Source: Comamonas sp. lk (GTDB taxonomy: Bacteria; Pseudomonadota; Gammaproteobacteria; Burkholderiales; Burkholderiaceae_C). From it: DNA of 41,203 nucleotides. Under the pieces are notes generated by a model. That model was not told where the DNA came from, did not search any database, and saw nothing but the letters and a program-made list of their open reading frames with translations. The DNA is taken from assembly GCA_943324505.2 (NCBI GenBank), contig CALPLW020000004.1, forward strand, positions 1-41,203, read 5' to 3'. Every line of letters starts with the position of its first letter. The first letter of the stretch is position 1. Of the stretch, positions 27,418 through 37,182 are shown piece by piece. The position numbers and the translations under genes are program-made.

Positions 27418-28596
27418 TTACCTCAGCTTCAGGGTGGACAGGCCCACCAGGCACAGCAGCATGGTGATGATCCAGAAGCGCACCACCACCTGGGTCTCTT
27501 TCCAGCCGCTTTTCTCAAAATGGTGGTGCAGCGGGGCCATTTTCAGGATACGCCGGCCCTCACCGTACTTGCGCCTGGTGTATTTGAAGTAAGTGACCTG
27601 CAGCATCACCGAGAGGGCCTCGACCACGAATATGCCACCCATGATGGCCAGCACGATTTCCTGGCGCACGATGACCGCAACAGTGCCCAGCGCCGCGCCC
27701 AAGGCCAACGCACCGACATCACCCATGAAGACCTGCGCCGGGTGGGTGTTGAACCACAAAAAGGCCAGCCCGGCGCCAGCCATGGCGGCACAAAAAATCA
27801 TCAGTTCGCCCGAGCCTGGAATGTGAGGAAAAAACAGGTATTTGGAGTAGACCGCACTGCCGGTGACGTAGGCGAACACCCCCAGCGCCGAGCCCACCAT
27901 CACCACCGGCATGATGGCCAGGCCATCGAGCCCGTCGGTCAGATTGACCGCGTTGCTGGAGCCGACGATGACCAAATAGGTCATGACGACAAAGCCCAAT
28001 ACCCCAAGGGGATAGCTGATTTCCTTGAAGAACGGCAACAGCAGGCCGGCCTTGGGCGGCAGGTTCAGGTCAAAGCCTGACTGTACCCAGCGGAAAAAAA
28101 GCTCAAGCACCCGCAGGTTGGAGTTCTCCGAGATGCTGAACACCAGGTAGAGCGCCGCCACCAGCCCGATCACCGACTGCCACATGTATTTGTCGCGCGA
28201 GCGCATGCCCTCCGGGTCCTTGTGCACCACCTTGCGCCAGTCGTCAGCCCAGCCGATGGCGCCGAAGCCCAGCATGACCAGCAGCACGATCCAGACAAAG
28301 CGGTTGCTCAGGTCGAACCAGAGCAGCGTCGAGACCGCGATGCACAGCAAGATCAGCACGCCGCCCATGGTGGGTGTGCCACTCTTGCTCAGATGGGAGG
28401 CCACGCCGTAACCCCGGATTGGCTGGCCGATTTTGAGTGCCGTCAGACGGCGGATCACCCAAGGTCCGGCCGCCAGGCCCATCAGCAGCGCCGTCAGGGC
28501 AGCCATGACGGCACGAAAGGTCAGGTACTGGAACACCCGGAAGAAACCCAACTCGGGCGAGAGCGACTGCAGCCACTGGGCCAAGCTCAAAAGCAT
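27418..28596 (-). CDS. mraY: Phospho-N-acetylmuramoyl-pentapeptide transferase
   Basis: MraY moves phospho-MurNAc-pentapeptide onto undecaprenyl phosphate, giving lipid I. The 392-residue polytopic protein has ten helices and the family motifs [13 protein letters not shown], the Asp pair in [26 protein letters not shown] and [15 protein letters not shown], with the His-rich [15 protein letters not shown] near the end. Lies 21 bp behind murF. Confidence 0.98.
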   Translation of the reverse strand: MLLSLAQWLQSLSPELGFFRVFQYLTFRAVMAALTALLMGLAAGPWVIRRLTALKIGQPIRGYGVASHLSKSGTPTMGGVLILLCIAVSTLLWFDLSNRFVWIVLLVMLGFGAIGWADDWRKVVHKDPEGMRSRDKYMWQSVIGLVAALYLVFSISENSNLRVLELFFRWVQSGFDLNLPPKAGLLLPFFKEISYPLGVLGFVVMTYLVIVGSSNAVNLTDGLDGLAIMPVVMVGSALGVFAYVTGSAVYSKYLFFPHIPGSGELMIFCAAMAGAGLAFLWFNTHPAQVFMGDVGALALGAALGTVAVIVRQEIVLAIMGGIFVVEALSVMLQVTYFKYTRRKYGEGRRILKMAPLHHHFEKSGWKETQVVVRFWIITMLLCLVGLSTLKLR

Positions 28597-28617
28597 GACA
28601 GTGTCCTTGTAAGCTGG

Positions 28618-30039
28618 CTAAACCGCATCGTGCGCTGCCTCTTGGGGTTGCACAGAGGCCTCAAGGACCGTGATCACCTGCTCCATCTTCATGAAGCGGG
28701 CGCCCTTGACCAGCAAGCTGCCCAGTCTCGGCAGCTCGAGCAGCACAGCGGCCTGCAGCGTCGTCATGTCGTCAAAGTGGCGGCTGCTGCTGACGCTCAC
28801 CGCAGCGTGGCGTGCCAGGGCGCCCAGCGTAAATACCTGCTCAATGCCCAGCTTCTGCGCCATCGCGCCAGCCTGGGCATGGAACAGCGGACCCTCGTCG
28901 CCGACCTCGCCCATGTCGCCCAGCACCAAGAGTCGCGGCGCAGGCAGTGCGGTTAGCACCTCAATGGCGGCCTGCACCGAATCCGGGTTGGCGTTGTAGC
29001 TGTCGTCCACCAACGTCACCGCGTGACCGGCGACGCTGAGTTGGCGAGCGCGGGAGCGGCCCTTGACGGGCTCGAAAGCGGCCAAGCCCTGCGCCATGGC
29101 CCCCACAGGCACGCCTACAGCGCAGGCGCAGGCCACGGCCGCCAGAGAGTTGGTCACGTTGTGGCGACCGGCAATGTGCAGCGGGTACTGCAACGGCCCG
29201 GCCGGCGTCTGTACCGTGACCTGCCAGGCCGCACCTGACCACAGCGCGCCGATGCAGCGCACACCGGCAGCCGTACTGGTGCCGTCACCGTCAAAGCTCA
29301 GCACCGGTCGTACCCCGGCCAAACTGGCCCACAAGGGGCTGTAGGCATCCTGCGCCGGGAACACCGCCAGCCCGTTTGCAGGCAAGGCATGAATCACTGA
29401 GCCGTTTTCCTGGGCCACCGCCGCCACTGTGGCCATGAACTCCAGGTGCTCACGCTGTGCGTTATTGACGAGCGCGACCGTTGGCCGGGCCAGTGCTGCC
29501 AACACGGCGATCTCGCCGGGGTGGTTCATGCCCAGTTCCAGCGCGGCCACCTCGTGATGCGCGCGCAAGCGCAGCAGCGTCAGCGGCACGCCGATGTCGT
29601 TGTTCAGGTTGCCCTGGGTGGCCAGGTAAGACTCTGGCTTCCAGGCGCGCAGGATGGCGGCCAGCATTTGCGTGACCGTAGTCTTGCCGTTGCTACCGGT
29701 CACTGCAATCAATGGCAGGCTGAATTGGGCGCGCCAAGCGCTGGCCAACGCTGCCAGCGCCTGCCGGGTATCAGGCACCAGCAGCCCAGGCAGGCCAGCC
29801 GCTGCCAGCCGATCTGCGGCGCCAAACTCACACAGCGCAGCTACCGCGCCGCTGGCACGGGCCTGGGCCAAAAAGTCATGGGCATCAAATCGCTCGCCGC
29901 GCAGCGCAACAAACAAGTCGCCGGGCTGAAGGCTGCGGGTGTCGGTGTGCACGCGTTGCACTGTCACTTCGCCGCCGCCGGCCAATCGGGCGCCAGGCAA
30001 CCAGGCCAGAGCTTGGGCCAGGCTGAACATGTGGCTCAC
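28618..30039 (-). CDS. murF: UDP-N-acetylmuramoyl-tripeptide--D-alanyl-D-alanine ligase
   Basis: MurF adds D-Ala-D-Ala to complete the pentapeptide precursor. The 473 residues contain the ATP loop AVTGSNGKTTVTQML, LELGMNHPGEI, VNNAQREHLEFM and LVDDSYNANPDSV. GTG 30039 is chosen because AAGGAG lies 7 bases upstream; an ATG at 30030 would be too far from it. The GTGA overlaps the murE stop. Confidence 0.97.
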   Translation of the reverse strand: MSHMFSLAQALAWLPGARLAGGGEVTVQRVHTDTRSLQPGDLFVALRGERFDAHDFLAQARASGAVAALCEFGAADRLAAAGLPGLLVPDTRQALAALASAWRAQFSLPLIAVTGSNGKTTVTQMLAAILRAWKPESYLATQGNLNNDIGVPLTLLRLRAHHEVAALELGMNHPGEIAVLAALARPTVALVNNAQREHLEFMATVAAVAQENGSVIHALPANGLAVFPAQDAYSPLWASLAGVRPVLSFDGDGTSTAAGVRCIGALWSGAAWQVTVQTPAGPLQYPLHIAGRHNVTNSLAAVACACAVGVPVGAMAQGLAAFEPVKGRSRARQLSVAGHAVTLVDDSYNANPDSVQAAIEVLTALPAPRLLVLGDMGEVGDEGPLFHAQAGAMAQKLGIEQVFTLGALARHAAVSVSSSRHFDDMTTLQAAVLLELPRLGSLLVKGARFMKMEQVITVLEASVQPQEAAHDAV

Positions 30040-31559
30040 GCCTGGGCTCCTTCATGGGTCTGCTGCCAGGCGGCGCGCACCTGGGCTGCATCGGAGAACG
30101 GCAGACGCTGCCCGGCCACCTCCTGGTAATCCTCATGGCCTTTGCCGGCAATCAGCACGACATCCTGGGGCGCTGCCAAGCCTAAGGCGTGCCTGATCGC
30201 CAGGGCCCGGTCAGGCTCGACCACGATCCCGGTCTGGCCGCCAAGCGCCGGCAGAATCTGCGCCAGGATAGCTTGTGGCGATTCGCTGCGCGGGTTGTCG
30301 CTGGTCAGCACAACCCGGTCGGCATGGGCGGCGGCCACCGCCCCCATCATCGGGCGTTTGCTGTTATCCCGGTCACCGCCGCAGCCAAACAGGCACCACA
30401 GTCGCCCACTCCGAGCCCGGGCCAACGGGCGCAAAGCCAGCAAGGCCTTGGCCAAAGCATCAGGGGTGTGGGCGTAGTCCACCACAGCAAGTGCCTGACC
30501 CGGCGCACTCAGGCATTCCATCCGGCCCGGCACCGGGCTTAGGTTGTCGCAGCTTGCCACCACATCGTTCAAGGTCACGCCCAAAGCCCTCAGGGTCGCC
30601 ATCACGCCGAGCAGATTGGCCACGTTGTAATGACCGATCAGCGCCGTGTTCAAACGGTGCTGCGCCTTGCCTTCGCGCACGGTGAAGCAAAGGCCCTGCG
30701 CTCCCTGCTCGATGTCGGTTGCGCGCAGCTTGGCCGGCCCGTCGACGCATGACACGGTCCAGAGCGCAAGACCCTGACGGGCCAGCTCAAGCGCCAACGC
30801 AGCGCCCTTTGAATCGTCGATGTTGATCACCGCCGCCCTCAGCCCGGGCCAGCGAAACAGGGCAGCCTTGGCGTCCCAATAAGCGGCCATGCTGCCGTGG
30901 TAGTCCAGGTGGTCCTGGGTGAAGTTGGTGAAGATGGCGGTGTCCACCCGGGTACCGGCCAGCCGCTGCTCGGCCAGTCCGATGGACGAGGCTTCAATGG
31001 CGCAAGCCTTTAGCCCCGCGTCGACAAAGTGGCGAAGGGTTTGTTGCAGCAGCACCGGGTCGGGCGTGGTCAAGCCGGTGGCGACGATGCCGTCATGTCC
31101 CGCGGATGCCCCGGGCGAGGGCACCCGACCCAGGCCCAAAGTGCCGATCAAGCCGCATGGAATGGCACTTTCTTGCTTTAAATTTGATAGCGCTTGCGCC
31201 AACCACCAGGCGGTGGAGGTCTTGCCGTTGGTGCCGGTCACTGCCAGCACAGCCAAAAGCTGAGAGGGTTCGTCAAAGTAGGCTGCGGCAATAGGCCCGC
31301 TGTTGGCTTTGAGTGTGCTGCAAGCGGCCACACGGGCGTCGTCAAAACCAAAGGCCTCGACCCCCTGCCACTCCACCAGGCAGGCCGCCGCACCGCGTGC
31401 CAGCACCTCGGGCACATAGTGGCGGGCGTCGCTGGCTGCGCCGGGCCAGGCAATGAAGCCGTCCCCCGCCCGCACCCGACGACTGTCGGTGCACAGGGTG
31501 CCGCCCACGCGCGTGCGCAGCCAGCGGGCGGCTTCGGCGGGCGTCTGCAACAACTGCAT
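30036..31559 (-). CDS. murE: UDP-N-acetylmuramoyl-L-alanyl-D-glutamate--2,6-diaminopimelate ligase
   Basis: MurE adds the third stem-peptide residue. The motif DNPR within VVLTSDNPRSESPQAI marks the meso-diaminopimelate type, in accord with mpl in the same window. The 507 residues include GTLCTDSRRVRAGD, the ATP loop [14 protein letters not shown] and the carbamylated-Lys region. A small insert relative to the family (LSNLKQESAIPC, just after the ATP-loop helix) is encoded by a mini-repeat. ATG 31559 overlaps the ftsI stop by one base (TGATG); a TTG one codon upstream is less likely. Confidence 0.97.
   Translation of the reverse strand: MQLLQTPAEAARWLRTRVGGTLCTDSRRVRAGDGFIAWPGAASDARHYVPEVLARGAAACLVEWQGVEAFGFDDARVAACSTLKANSGPIAAAYFDEPSQLLAVLAVTGTNGKTSTAWWLAQALSNLKQESAIPCGLIGTLGLGRVPSPGASAGHDGIVATGLTTPDPVLLQQTLRHFVDAGLKACAIEASSIGLAEQRLAGTRVDTAIFTNFTQDHLDYHGSMAAYWDAKAALFRWPGLRAAVINIDDSKGAALALELARQGLALWTVSCVDGPAKLRATDIEQGAQGLCFTVREGKAQHRLNTALIGHYNVANLLGVMATLRALGVTLNDVVASCDNLSPVPGRMECLSAPGQALAVVDYAHTPDALAKALLALRPLARARSGRLWCLFGCGGDRDNSKRPMMGAVAAAHADRVVLTSDNPRSESPQAILAQILPALGGQTGIVVEPDRALAIRHALGLAAPQDVVLIAGKGHEDYQEVAGQRLPFSDAAQVRAAWQQTHEGAQA
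31170..31200. repeat. Mini-repeat copy inside murE
   Basis: The plus strand has tcttgctttaaatttgatag (31171-31190) followed by cgcttgcgcc, similar to 22171-22200 in murC. Both are in frame and code for an Asn/Lys/Gln/Glu-rich insert in a GC-rich gene; their AT content clearly differs from the surroundings. In MurE the insert (SNLKQES) falls on the surface loop after the P-loop helix, where it should be tolerated. Confidence 0.45.
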
Positions 31560-33292
31560 CAAAAGCTCTCCGGCTCGGCCACGGCCACGATCTGCGGTTT
31601 GACGTTCATGTCGGGCTGGATACCCAACAGCCGGAGCGTCTGCTGCACGGTTTCGCTGAACACCGGGGCGGCCACGTCGCCGCCAAAATACCTGCCCCCG
31701 GTGGGCTCATCGATCATCACGGCCACCACAATGCGCGGCTTGTCGATCGGCGCCAGACCGACAAAGAAGCCCCGGTACTTCTTGTCAGCGTAGCCCCGGC
31801 CTTCCACCTTGTGCGCTGTGCCGGTCTTGCCGCCGACCGAATAACCCATGGTCTGCGCCTTGGGCGCGGTGCCACCTGGGCCGGTGACCAGGTGCAGCAT
31901 GTTAAGTACCGCACTGGCATGCCCCGCCTCCATCACCCGCACACCAGCGGCGGGCTGGGTCGTCTTGAGCATGGTGACCGGCACCAGTTCCCCGTCCCGG
32001 CCGAACACGCTGTAGGCGTGCGCCAGCTGGAACAAGCTGGTGGACAGGCCGTAGCCGTAGCTCATGGTGGCCTGTTCGATCGGCTTCCAAGATTTGTAAG
32101 CGCGCAGCTTGCCACTGACCGCACCAGGAAACGGCAACTGCGGCTTTTGACCCAGGCCAACCTGGCTGAACATGGTCCACATCTCGCGCGGCTGCATCTG
32201 CATGGCGATCTTGACCGTGCCGACGTTACTGGATTTCTGAATCACCTCATTGACGCTGAGCATCGCGTGGGGGTGCGCGTCGCTGATGGTGGCGTTGCCG
32301 ATGTTGAGCCGCCCGGGTGCGGTCTGGATCATGGTGGTCGGCGTGACCAGGCCCTTGTCCAGCGCCAAGCCGATGACAAAGGGCTTCATGGTGGAGCCAG
32401 GCTCGAAGGTGTCGGTCAAGGCCCGGTTGCGCAGTTGTTCGCCACTCATGTTTTGTCGCGAGGCCGGCGAATAGCTGGGGTAGTTGGCGAGCGCCAAGAC
32501 CTCACCGCTCTGCACATCGAGCACCACCACGCTGCCCGCTTTGGCCTTGTGAAGCAGCACCGCATCGCGCAGCTTCTGGTAGGCAAAAAACTGCACCTTG
32601 CTGTCAATGCTGAGCTGCAGGTCACGCCCGTCGACCGGCGACACCTGCTCACCAACCGCCTCCACCACCCGGCCCTGGCCGTCCTTGATAACCCGGCGCG
32701 AGCCCGCGCGCCCAGCCAGCTCTTTGTTAAAGGCGAGCTCAATGCCTTCTTGGCCCTTGTCCTCAACATTGGTGAAGCCCACCACATGGGAGGCGGCTTC
32801 GCCTTCGGGGTACTGGCGCTTGTACTCCTCGCGCTGGTGAATGCCCTTGATTCCCAGGGCCATCACCTCCTTGGCCACGCTTAAATCTACCTGCCGCTTG
32901 AGCCAGACAAAGCCCTTGTCTTCGTCGGCCAGCCGCTTGTCCAGCTCGGTCAGCGGCAGCCCGAGCAACTGGGCGAGTTGCTTCAGCCGAACAGGGTCAC
33001 GCTCCACGTCTTCTGGCACGGCCCAAATGCTGGGTGCTGGGACGCTGGACGCCAAGATCAGGCCATTGCGGTCCAGCACCCGGCCTCGGTTGGCCGGCAG
33101 GTCGATCGTGCGGGCAAAACGCACGGCCCCCTTTTGCTGAAAAAAATCATTTTCAATGACCTGGATATGAACCGCTCGCACCGCCAGCACACCAAATCCA
33201 AGCGCAATCGCCGCCACGATCAGTTTGCTCCGCCAGACCGGGGCGCGGCTGGTCAGCAGCGGGCTGGAGGTATAGGCGATGCTGCGGCTCAT
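31559..33292 (-). CDS. ftsI: Septal peptidoglycan transpeptidase FtsI (PBP3)
   Basis: FtsI cross-links septal peptidoglycan with FtsW and is a beta-lactam target. The 577 residues have an N-terminal membrane anchor (about 23-43), a PBP dimer domain with RGRVLDRNGLILA, and the transpeptidase motifs: catalytic Ser300 in GSTMKPF, SSN at 354-356 and KTGT at 489-492. ATGA overlap with ftsL and TGATG with murE. Confidence 0.98.
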   Translation of the reverse strand: MSRSIAYTSSPLLTSRAPVWRSKLIVAAIALGFGVLAVRAVHIQVIENDFFQQKGAVRFARTIDLPANRGRVLDRNGLILASSVPAPSIWAVPEDVERDPVRLKQLAQLLGLPLTELDKRLADEDKGFVWLKRQVDLSVAKEVMALGIKGIHQREEYKRQYPEGEAASHVVGFTNVEDKGQEGIELAFNKELAGRAGSRRVIKDGQGRVVEAVGEQVSPVDGRDLQLSIDSKVQFFAYQKLRDAVLLHKAKAGSVVVLDVQSGEVLALANYPSYSPASRQNMSGEQLRNRALTDTFEPGSTMKPFVIGLALDKGLVTPTTMIQTAPGRLNIGNATISDAHPHAMLSVNEVIQKSSNVGTVKIAMQMQPREMWTMFSQVGLGQKPQLPFPGAVSGKLRAYKSWKPIEQATMSYGYGLSTSLFQLAHAYSVFGRDGELVPVTMLKTTQPAAGVRVMEAGHASAVLNMLHLVTGPGGTAPKAQTMGYSVGGKTGTAHKVEGRGYADKKYRGFFVGLAPIDKPRIVVAVMIDEPTGGRYFGGDVAAPVFSETVQQTLRLLGIQPDMNVKPQIVAVAEPESF

Positions 33293-33612
33293 GGCTTCAC
33301 AGTCTCGGGCGGTGTCGCGCTGGCTGAGCCAAGAACGGAGCCAGTGCCAGCGTTCACGTAATGGGTGATCGCCGGCGTGGCCGAGCGCATCTGCAAGCGC
33401 TCTCTGGCCAGTTTTTCTACCCGCAGCGGCGTGGCCTGCGCGCGTTTTTCCACCTGCATGCGTTCGTTTTCAGTCTCAAGGAGGCGGGCCTCGTTGAGGG
33501 ACTTGTCCATGGCAGAGAACAGGCGGCGCGACTCGTACTGCACGTTCACGAGGTACAACGCACTGGCCAAGACAGCCAACAACAAGAGCAAGTTCAGCCG
33601 AGTCATGGCCAT
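33289..33612 (-). CDS. ftsL: Cell division protein FtsL
   Basis: FtsL is a small bitopic divisome protein that works with FtsB and FtsQ to activate FtsWI. Of 107 residues, a membrane helix (about 6-23, LNLLLLLAVLASALYLVN) is followed by a periplasmic coiled coil (SAMDKSLNEARLLETENERM). A second ATG at 33606 (MTRLN) is the more usual family start and cannot be excluded; neither has a clear Shine-Dalgarno. It lies 4 bp behind rsmH and overlaps ftsI. Confidence 0.93.
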   Translation of the reverse strand: MAMTRLNLLLLLAVLASALYLVNVQYESRRLFSAMDKSLNEARLLETENERMQVEKRAQATPLRVEKLARERLQMRSATPAITHYVNAGTGSVLGSASATPPETVKP

Positions 33613-33616
33613 AGTC

Positions 33617-34537
33617 TCAAGCGGTGGTCCGCTCGGCCACCCGCATGATGGCGCTGCGCGCTCGCGGGTTGGCGGTCACCTCGGCAGCGCCAGGTTTGAT
33701 GCGGGCCAGGGCTTTGAGCCTCATGACGCGGGGTGCGGCCAACGGGGCGCGGCGGTCATAGGGATCGCTGGCGTGACGGGCAATGAACTGCTTAACAATA
33801 CGATCCTCCAGAGAGTGAAAACTGATCACGACCAGGCGTCCACCAGGCGCCAGAACGTCAAGACTGGCGGCTAACGCCCGCTGTAACTCTTCAAGTTCAC
33901 TGTTGATGAAAATCCGAAAAGCCTGAAATGTGCGCGTTGCAGGGTTCTGACCCGGCTCGCGGGTTTTGACCGTGTCAGCCACGAGTTGGGCCAATTCGGA
34001 GGTGCTTGACATTGGGCCCCGCTCCTGTCGGCGAGCAACAATCGCCTTTGCAATGGCGCCAGCAAACCGTTCTTCACCGAAGTCACGTATCACCTCCGTT
34101 ATTTGATCCAGTTGGGCCGTATGAAGCCACTGCGCCACGCTCAGGCCGCGCGTGGTGTCCATGCGCATGTCCAGCGGGCCGTCGAATCGAAAGCTGAAGC
34201 CGCGCGCCGGGTTGTCGATCTGCGGCGAGCTGATACCCAGATCCAGCAACACCCCGGCCAAACTCGCCGTCGGCATGTCGCCCAGCTGGCCAAACGCCTG
34301 GTGCCGGCTCGAAAAGCGCGGATCCTGCAGCGCAGCCGCTTCCGCCAGTGCCTCCGGGTCCTTGTCGAAGGCCACCAGTCGACCGGCCGCGTCCAAGCGC
34401 GACAAGATCAACCTCGAGTGACCACCTCGCCCAAAGGTGGCGTCCACATAGGTGCCGGCCGCCGGGCCGGGCGCGCCCAACAGCGCGTCCACGGCTTCGT
34501 TCAACAAGACGGTGGTATGTGACCATGCTGTGTTCAC
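33617..34537 (-). CDS. rsmH: 16S rRNA (cytosine-1402-N4)-methyltransferase
   Basis: RsmH (MraW) methylates C1402 of 16S rRNA in the decoding centre. The 306 residues are typical: [13 protein letters not shown], the SAM site [39 protein letters not shown] and the C-terminal [21 protein letters not shown] 34537 has an AGGA 7 bases upstream and lies 8 bp after the mraZ stop. Confidence 0.97.
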   Translation of the reverse strand: MNTAWSHTTVLLNEAVDALLGAPGPAAGTYVDATFGRGGHSRLILSRLDAAGRLVAFDKDPEALAEAAALQDPRFSSRHQAFGQLGDMPTASLAGVLLDLGISSPQIDNPARGFSFRFDGPLDMRMDTTRGLSVAQWLHTAQLDQITEVIRDFGEERFAGAIAKAIVARRQERGPMSSTSELAQLVADTVKTREPGQNPATRTFQAFRIFINSELEELQRALAASLDVLAPGGRLVVISFHSLEDRIVKQFIARHASDPYDRRAPLAAPRVMRLKALARIKPGAAEVTANPRARSAIMRVAERTTA

Positions 34538-34545
34538 CGCCGGTC

Positions 34546-34974
34546 CTAGAAAGAGAAGTCCTTGAAGACGTCGGGCATCGCACCCTGCATCGCCTGTGAC
34601 TCCTGCGCTTCATAGGTCGCCTTGTCCCACAACTCAAAGTGGTTGCCCATGCCCAGCAGCATGGTGTCGCGACTGATGCCGGCAGCGACGCGCAGTTCGG
34701 GCGACACCAGCACGCGACCGGTGCCATCGATCTCGACGTCCATCGCATTGCCAAGAAAAATGCGCTTCCACCACTGCGCGGACATCGGCAAGTTGGCAAC
34801 ACGCTCGCGGAATTTTTCCCACTCGGGGCGCGGAAACACCATCAGGCAACCGTGCGGGTGTTTGGTCAGGGTCAGCAGGCCGCCAGCTGTGGCGCTCAGG
34901 ACGTCACGATACCGGGTTGGCACCGACAGCCGCCCCTTGGCATCCAGACTCAATGACGAAGCCCCTTGAAACAC
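34546..34974 (-). CDS. mraZ: Transcriptional regulator MraZ
   Basis: MraZ is a ring-forming AbrB/SpoVT-fold DNA-binding protein at the head of dcw clusters that represses its own operon. The 142 residues show the duplicated motif: [14 protein letters not shown] (first half) and [17 protein letters not shown] (second half). The start is GTG 34974 ([11 protein letters not shown]), the usual N-terminus; no strong Shine-Dalgarno is seen. First gene of the leftward dcw run; its operator lies just upstream. Confidence 0.96.
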   Translation of the reverse strand: MFQGASSLSLDAKGRLSVPTRYRDVLSATAGGLLTLTKHPHGCLMVFPRPEWEKFRERVANLPMSAQWWKRIFLGNAMDVEIDGTGRVLVSPELRVAAGISRDTMLLGMGNHFELWDKATYEAQESQAMQGAMPDVFKDFSF

Positions 34975-34990
34975 GACGATGCACCTACTT

Positions 34991-35020
34991 TTGATATTTG
35001 CTCAATAAAGGAAAGTGCAA
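34991..35020 (-). promoter_or_regulatory. Candidate mraZ (dcw) promoter
   Basis: On the minus strand TTGCAC (35020-35015) is followed after 18 bases by TATCAA (34996-34991), in the AT-rich stretch between the MraZ boxes and the mraZ start. Both hexamers are only partial matches, so the placement is tentative. Confidence 0.3.
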
Positions 35021-35022
35021 GG

Positions 35023-35058
35023 CACTTTTCACCACTTAATTGCACTTTTTTGCACTTT
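35023..35058 (-). promoter_or_regulatory. MraZ operator: four direct repeats at 10-bp spacing
   Basis: On the minus strand AAAGTG begins at 35058, 35048 and 35028, and the variant TAAGTG at 35038, so four boxes follow at exactly 10-bp phase. MraZ proteins are known to bind such tandem boxes one helical turn apart (GTGGG-type in E. coli, AAAGTG-type in mollicutes). An inverted copy GCACTTT (35018-35012) follows directly. Position 49-84 bp before mraZ fits autoregulation. Confidence 0.8.
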
Positions 35059-35140
35059 ATCAGCAAATCCCCAAAAAAGCCATGGCCTGGCACCCGTTCT
35101 CGCTAATTTTTTCCAATGAAATCAAAGACTTAGAAGCGAC

Positions 35141-35162
35141 TCTGCCGGTAAAAACCGGCAGA
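35141..35162 (-). terminator. Hairpin between hslU and mraZ
   Basis: An 8-bp perfect stem (tctgccgg, 35141-35148, with its complement 35155-35162) has a TAAAAA loop. It lies 82 bp downstream of the hslU stop on the transcribed strand. No T-run follows on either strand, so termination would be weak or factor-dependent. Confidence 0.3.
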
Positions 35163-35243
35163 AATCTGTTCTAAATTAAGCACTTAGCACAGCTTGTGAA
35201 AGTGAAATATGAAGCCAATGCCAAGCACCGGCCGCCGTGACGC

Positions 35244-36566
35244 TTACAAAATGTAGCGGGACAGGTCCTCGTCGCGGCTGAGTTCACCCAGACGGGCGTC
35301 CACGTAGGCAGCGTCTACGGTCACGGTCTGCCCGGCCAGGGTGGTAGCGTTGAAACTGACCTCGTCAAGCAGGCGCTCCATCACGGTGGACAGTCGTCGC
35401 GCGCCGATGTTTTCGGTGCGCTCGTTAACGTCAAATGCGGTTTGCGCCAACCGCGCGATACCGGCCTCGGTGAAGTCGATGTGCACTTCTTCGGTCGCGA
35501 GAAGCGCCTGGTACTGGCGCACCAGCGAGGCATGGGTTTGCGTCAGGATAGCCACAAAGTCCTGGACCGAGAGCGACTGCAGCTCAACCCGGATCGGGAA
35601 GCGCCCCTGCAGCTCGGGAATCAGGTCGCTCGGCTTGCTCAGGTGAAAGGCACCCGAGGCAATGAACAGGATGTGGTCGGTCTTGACCGGGCCGTACTTG
35701 GTCGTGACCGTGGTGCCCTCCACCAGCGGCAGCAGGTCGCGCTGTACGCCCTGGCGGGACACCTCGGCGCCCTGCCCCTCGCTGCGCGAGGTGACCTTGT
35801 CGATCTCGTCGATGAACACAATGCCGTTCTGCTCCAGCATCTGCAGCGCTTGGGCGCGGATCTCGTCCTCGTTGATCAGTTTGGCGGCTTCTTCGTCGGC
35901 CAGCACCTTGAGCGCTTCGCCAATCGGCAGCTTGCGCGTCTGCCGCTTGCCCTGCCCCATCTGGCCAAACAGGCCGCGCAGCTGCTCGGTCATCTCCTCC
36001 ATGCCGGCCGGGCCCATCACTTCAAGCGCCGGGGCCGAACGCGCCACATCGACCTCGATGCTCCGCTCGGCCAACTGGCCTTCGCGCAGCTTCTTGCGAA
36101 AGCTCTGGCGAGTGGCACTTTCAGGCTCGCCGCCAGTCTGAGAGCCAAACTCGCCGCGCGGCGGCGGCACCAGGATGTCAAGCACCCTGTCTTCAGCCGC
36201 GTCCAAGGCGCGCTCGCGCACCTTGGCCATTTCGCTGCTGCGGGTCTGTTTGACCGCGATCTCGGCCAGGTCGCGGATGATGGCATCCACATCCTTGCCC
36301 ACGTAACCAACCTCGGTGAATTTGGTCGCCTCAACCTTGATGAAAGGCGCGTCGGCGAGCCGGGCCAAGCGGCGCGCGATCTCGGTCTTGCCAACCCCGG
36401 TGGGGCCGATCATCAATATGTTCTTGGGTGTGATCTCGGCACGCAGGCCGGGCTCGACCTGCTGGCGGCGCCAGCGGTTGCGCAGCGCAATGGCCACGGC
36501 GCGCTTGGCCTGGGCCTGGCCGACAATGTGCCGGTCCAGTTCAGCAACGATGTCCTGGGGCGTCAT
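35244..36566 (-). CDS. hslU: ATP-dependent protease ATPase subunit HslU
   Basis: HslU (ClpY) is the AAA+ unfoldase that feeds proteins to HslV. The 440 residues have [17 protein letters not shown], Walker [10 protein letters not shown], an I-domain insert, Walker [11 protein letters not shown] and sensor motifs GRFPIRVEL and ENIGARRL; the C-terminus LSRYIL is the tail that inserts into HslV. ATG 36566 overlaps the hslV stop by 4 bases; upstream residues from 36608 are inside hslV and not family-like. Confidence 0.98.
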   Translation of the reverse strand: MTPQDIVAELDRHIVGQAQAKRAVAIALRNRWRRQQVEPGLRAEITPKNILMIGPTGVGKTEIARRLARLADAPFIKVEATKFTEVGYVGKDVDAIIRDLAEIAVKQTRSSEMAKVRERALDAAEDRVLDILVPPPRGEFGSQTGGEPESATRQSFRKKLREGQLAERSIEVDVARSAPALEVMGPAGMEEMTEQLRGLFGQMGQGKRQTRKLPIGEALKVLADEEAAKLINEDEIRAQALQMLEQNGIVFIDEIDKVTSRSEGQGAEVSRQGVQRDLLPLVEGTTVTTKYGPVKTDHILFIASGAFHLSKPSDLIPELQGRFPIRVELQSLSVQDFVAILTQTHASLVRQYQALLATEEVHIDFTEAGIARLAQTAFDVNERTENIGARRLSTVMERLLDEVSFNATTLAGQTVTVDAAYVDARLGELSRDEDLSRYIL

Positions 36567-37111
36567 GGCAGGGTCTCGATGGTGTGGTTCATGTTGGTGT
36601 AGATGCACAGTTCGCCGGCAATCTCCAGCGAACGGCGCACGATGTCCTGGGCAGACAACTCGGTGTGGTTCAGCAGGGCCAGGGCAGCGGCCTGGGCGTA
36701 GGCACCGCCTGAGCCAATGGTGACCACGCCGTGCTCAGGCTCCAGCACATCACCGTTGCCAGTGATGATCAAAGAGGCGTCGCGATCAGCTACGGCCAGC
36801 ATGGCCTCCAAACGGCGCAGCACCCGGTCGGTGCGCCAGTCTTTGGTCAGCTCGATGGCCGCGCGCACCAAATGCCCCTGGTGTTTCTCCAGCTTGGCCT
36901 CAAAGCGCTCGAACAGGGTGAATGCATCGGCAGTGGCGCCGGCAAAACCGGCCAACACTTTGCCGTGGTAGAGCTTGCGCACCTTGCGCGCCGTGCCCTT
37001 GACCACGATGTTGCCGAGCGTTACCTGGCCGTCGCCGCCGATGGCGACCTGCGGGCCGTCAGGCGTGTTACGCCGCACGCTGATGATGGTGGTACCGTGA
37101 AATTGTTCCAT
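36563..37111 (-). CDS. hslV: ATP-dependent protease proteolytic subunit HslV
   Basis: HslV (ClpQ) is the Thr protease ring of the HslUV heat-shock protease. The 182 residues begin MEQFHG and then TTIISVRRN; Thr7 becomes the catalytic N-terminal nucleophile after removal of the short propeptide. GGDGQVTLG and [19 protein letters not shown] are family motifs. ATG 37111 is preferred over an in-frame start at 37147 because the propeptide is standard from here. Confidence 0.98.
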   Translation of the reverse strand: MEQFHGTTIISVRRNTPDGPQVAIGGDGQVTLGNIVVKGTARKVRKLYHGKVLAGFAGATADAFTLFERFEAKLEKHQGHLVRAAIELTKDWRTDRVLRRLEAMLAVADRDASLIITGNGDVLEPEHGVVTIGSGGAYAQAAALALLNHTELSAQDIVRRSLEIAGELCIYTNMNHTIETLP

Positions 37112-37182
37112 GAGGGTCTCAAGTCGGGTTGGCGCGGGCAAAAACAAGGCGTGCTCAGTCTACAGGTCAGAAAACTTCCAGC

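Noticed and set aside
36567-36608. Longer HslU reading beginning with a His-rich stretch
   Set aside because: It lies inside hslV and the family start MTPQDIV at 36566 overlaps the hslV stop in the usual way.
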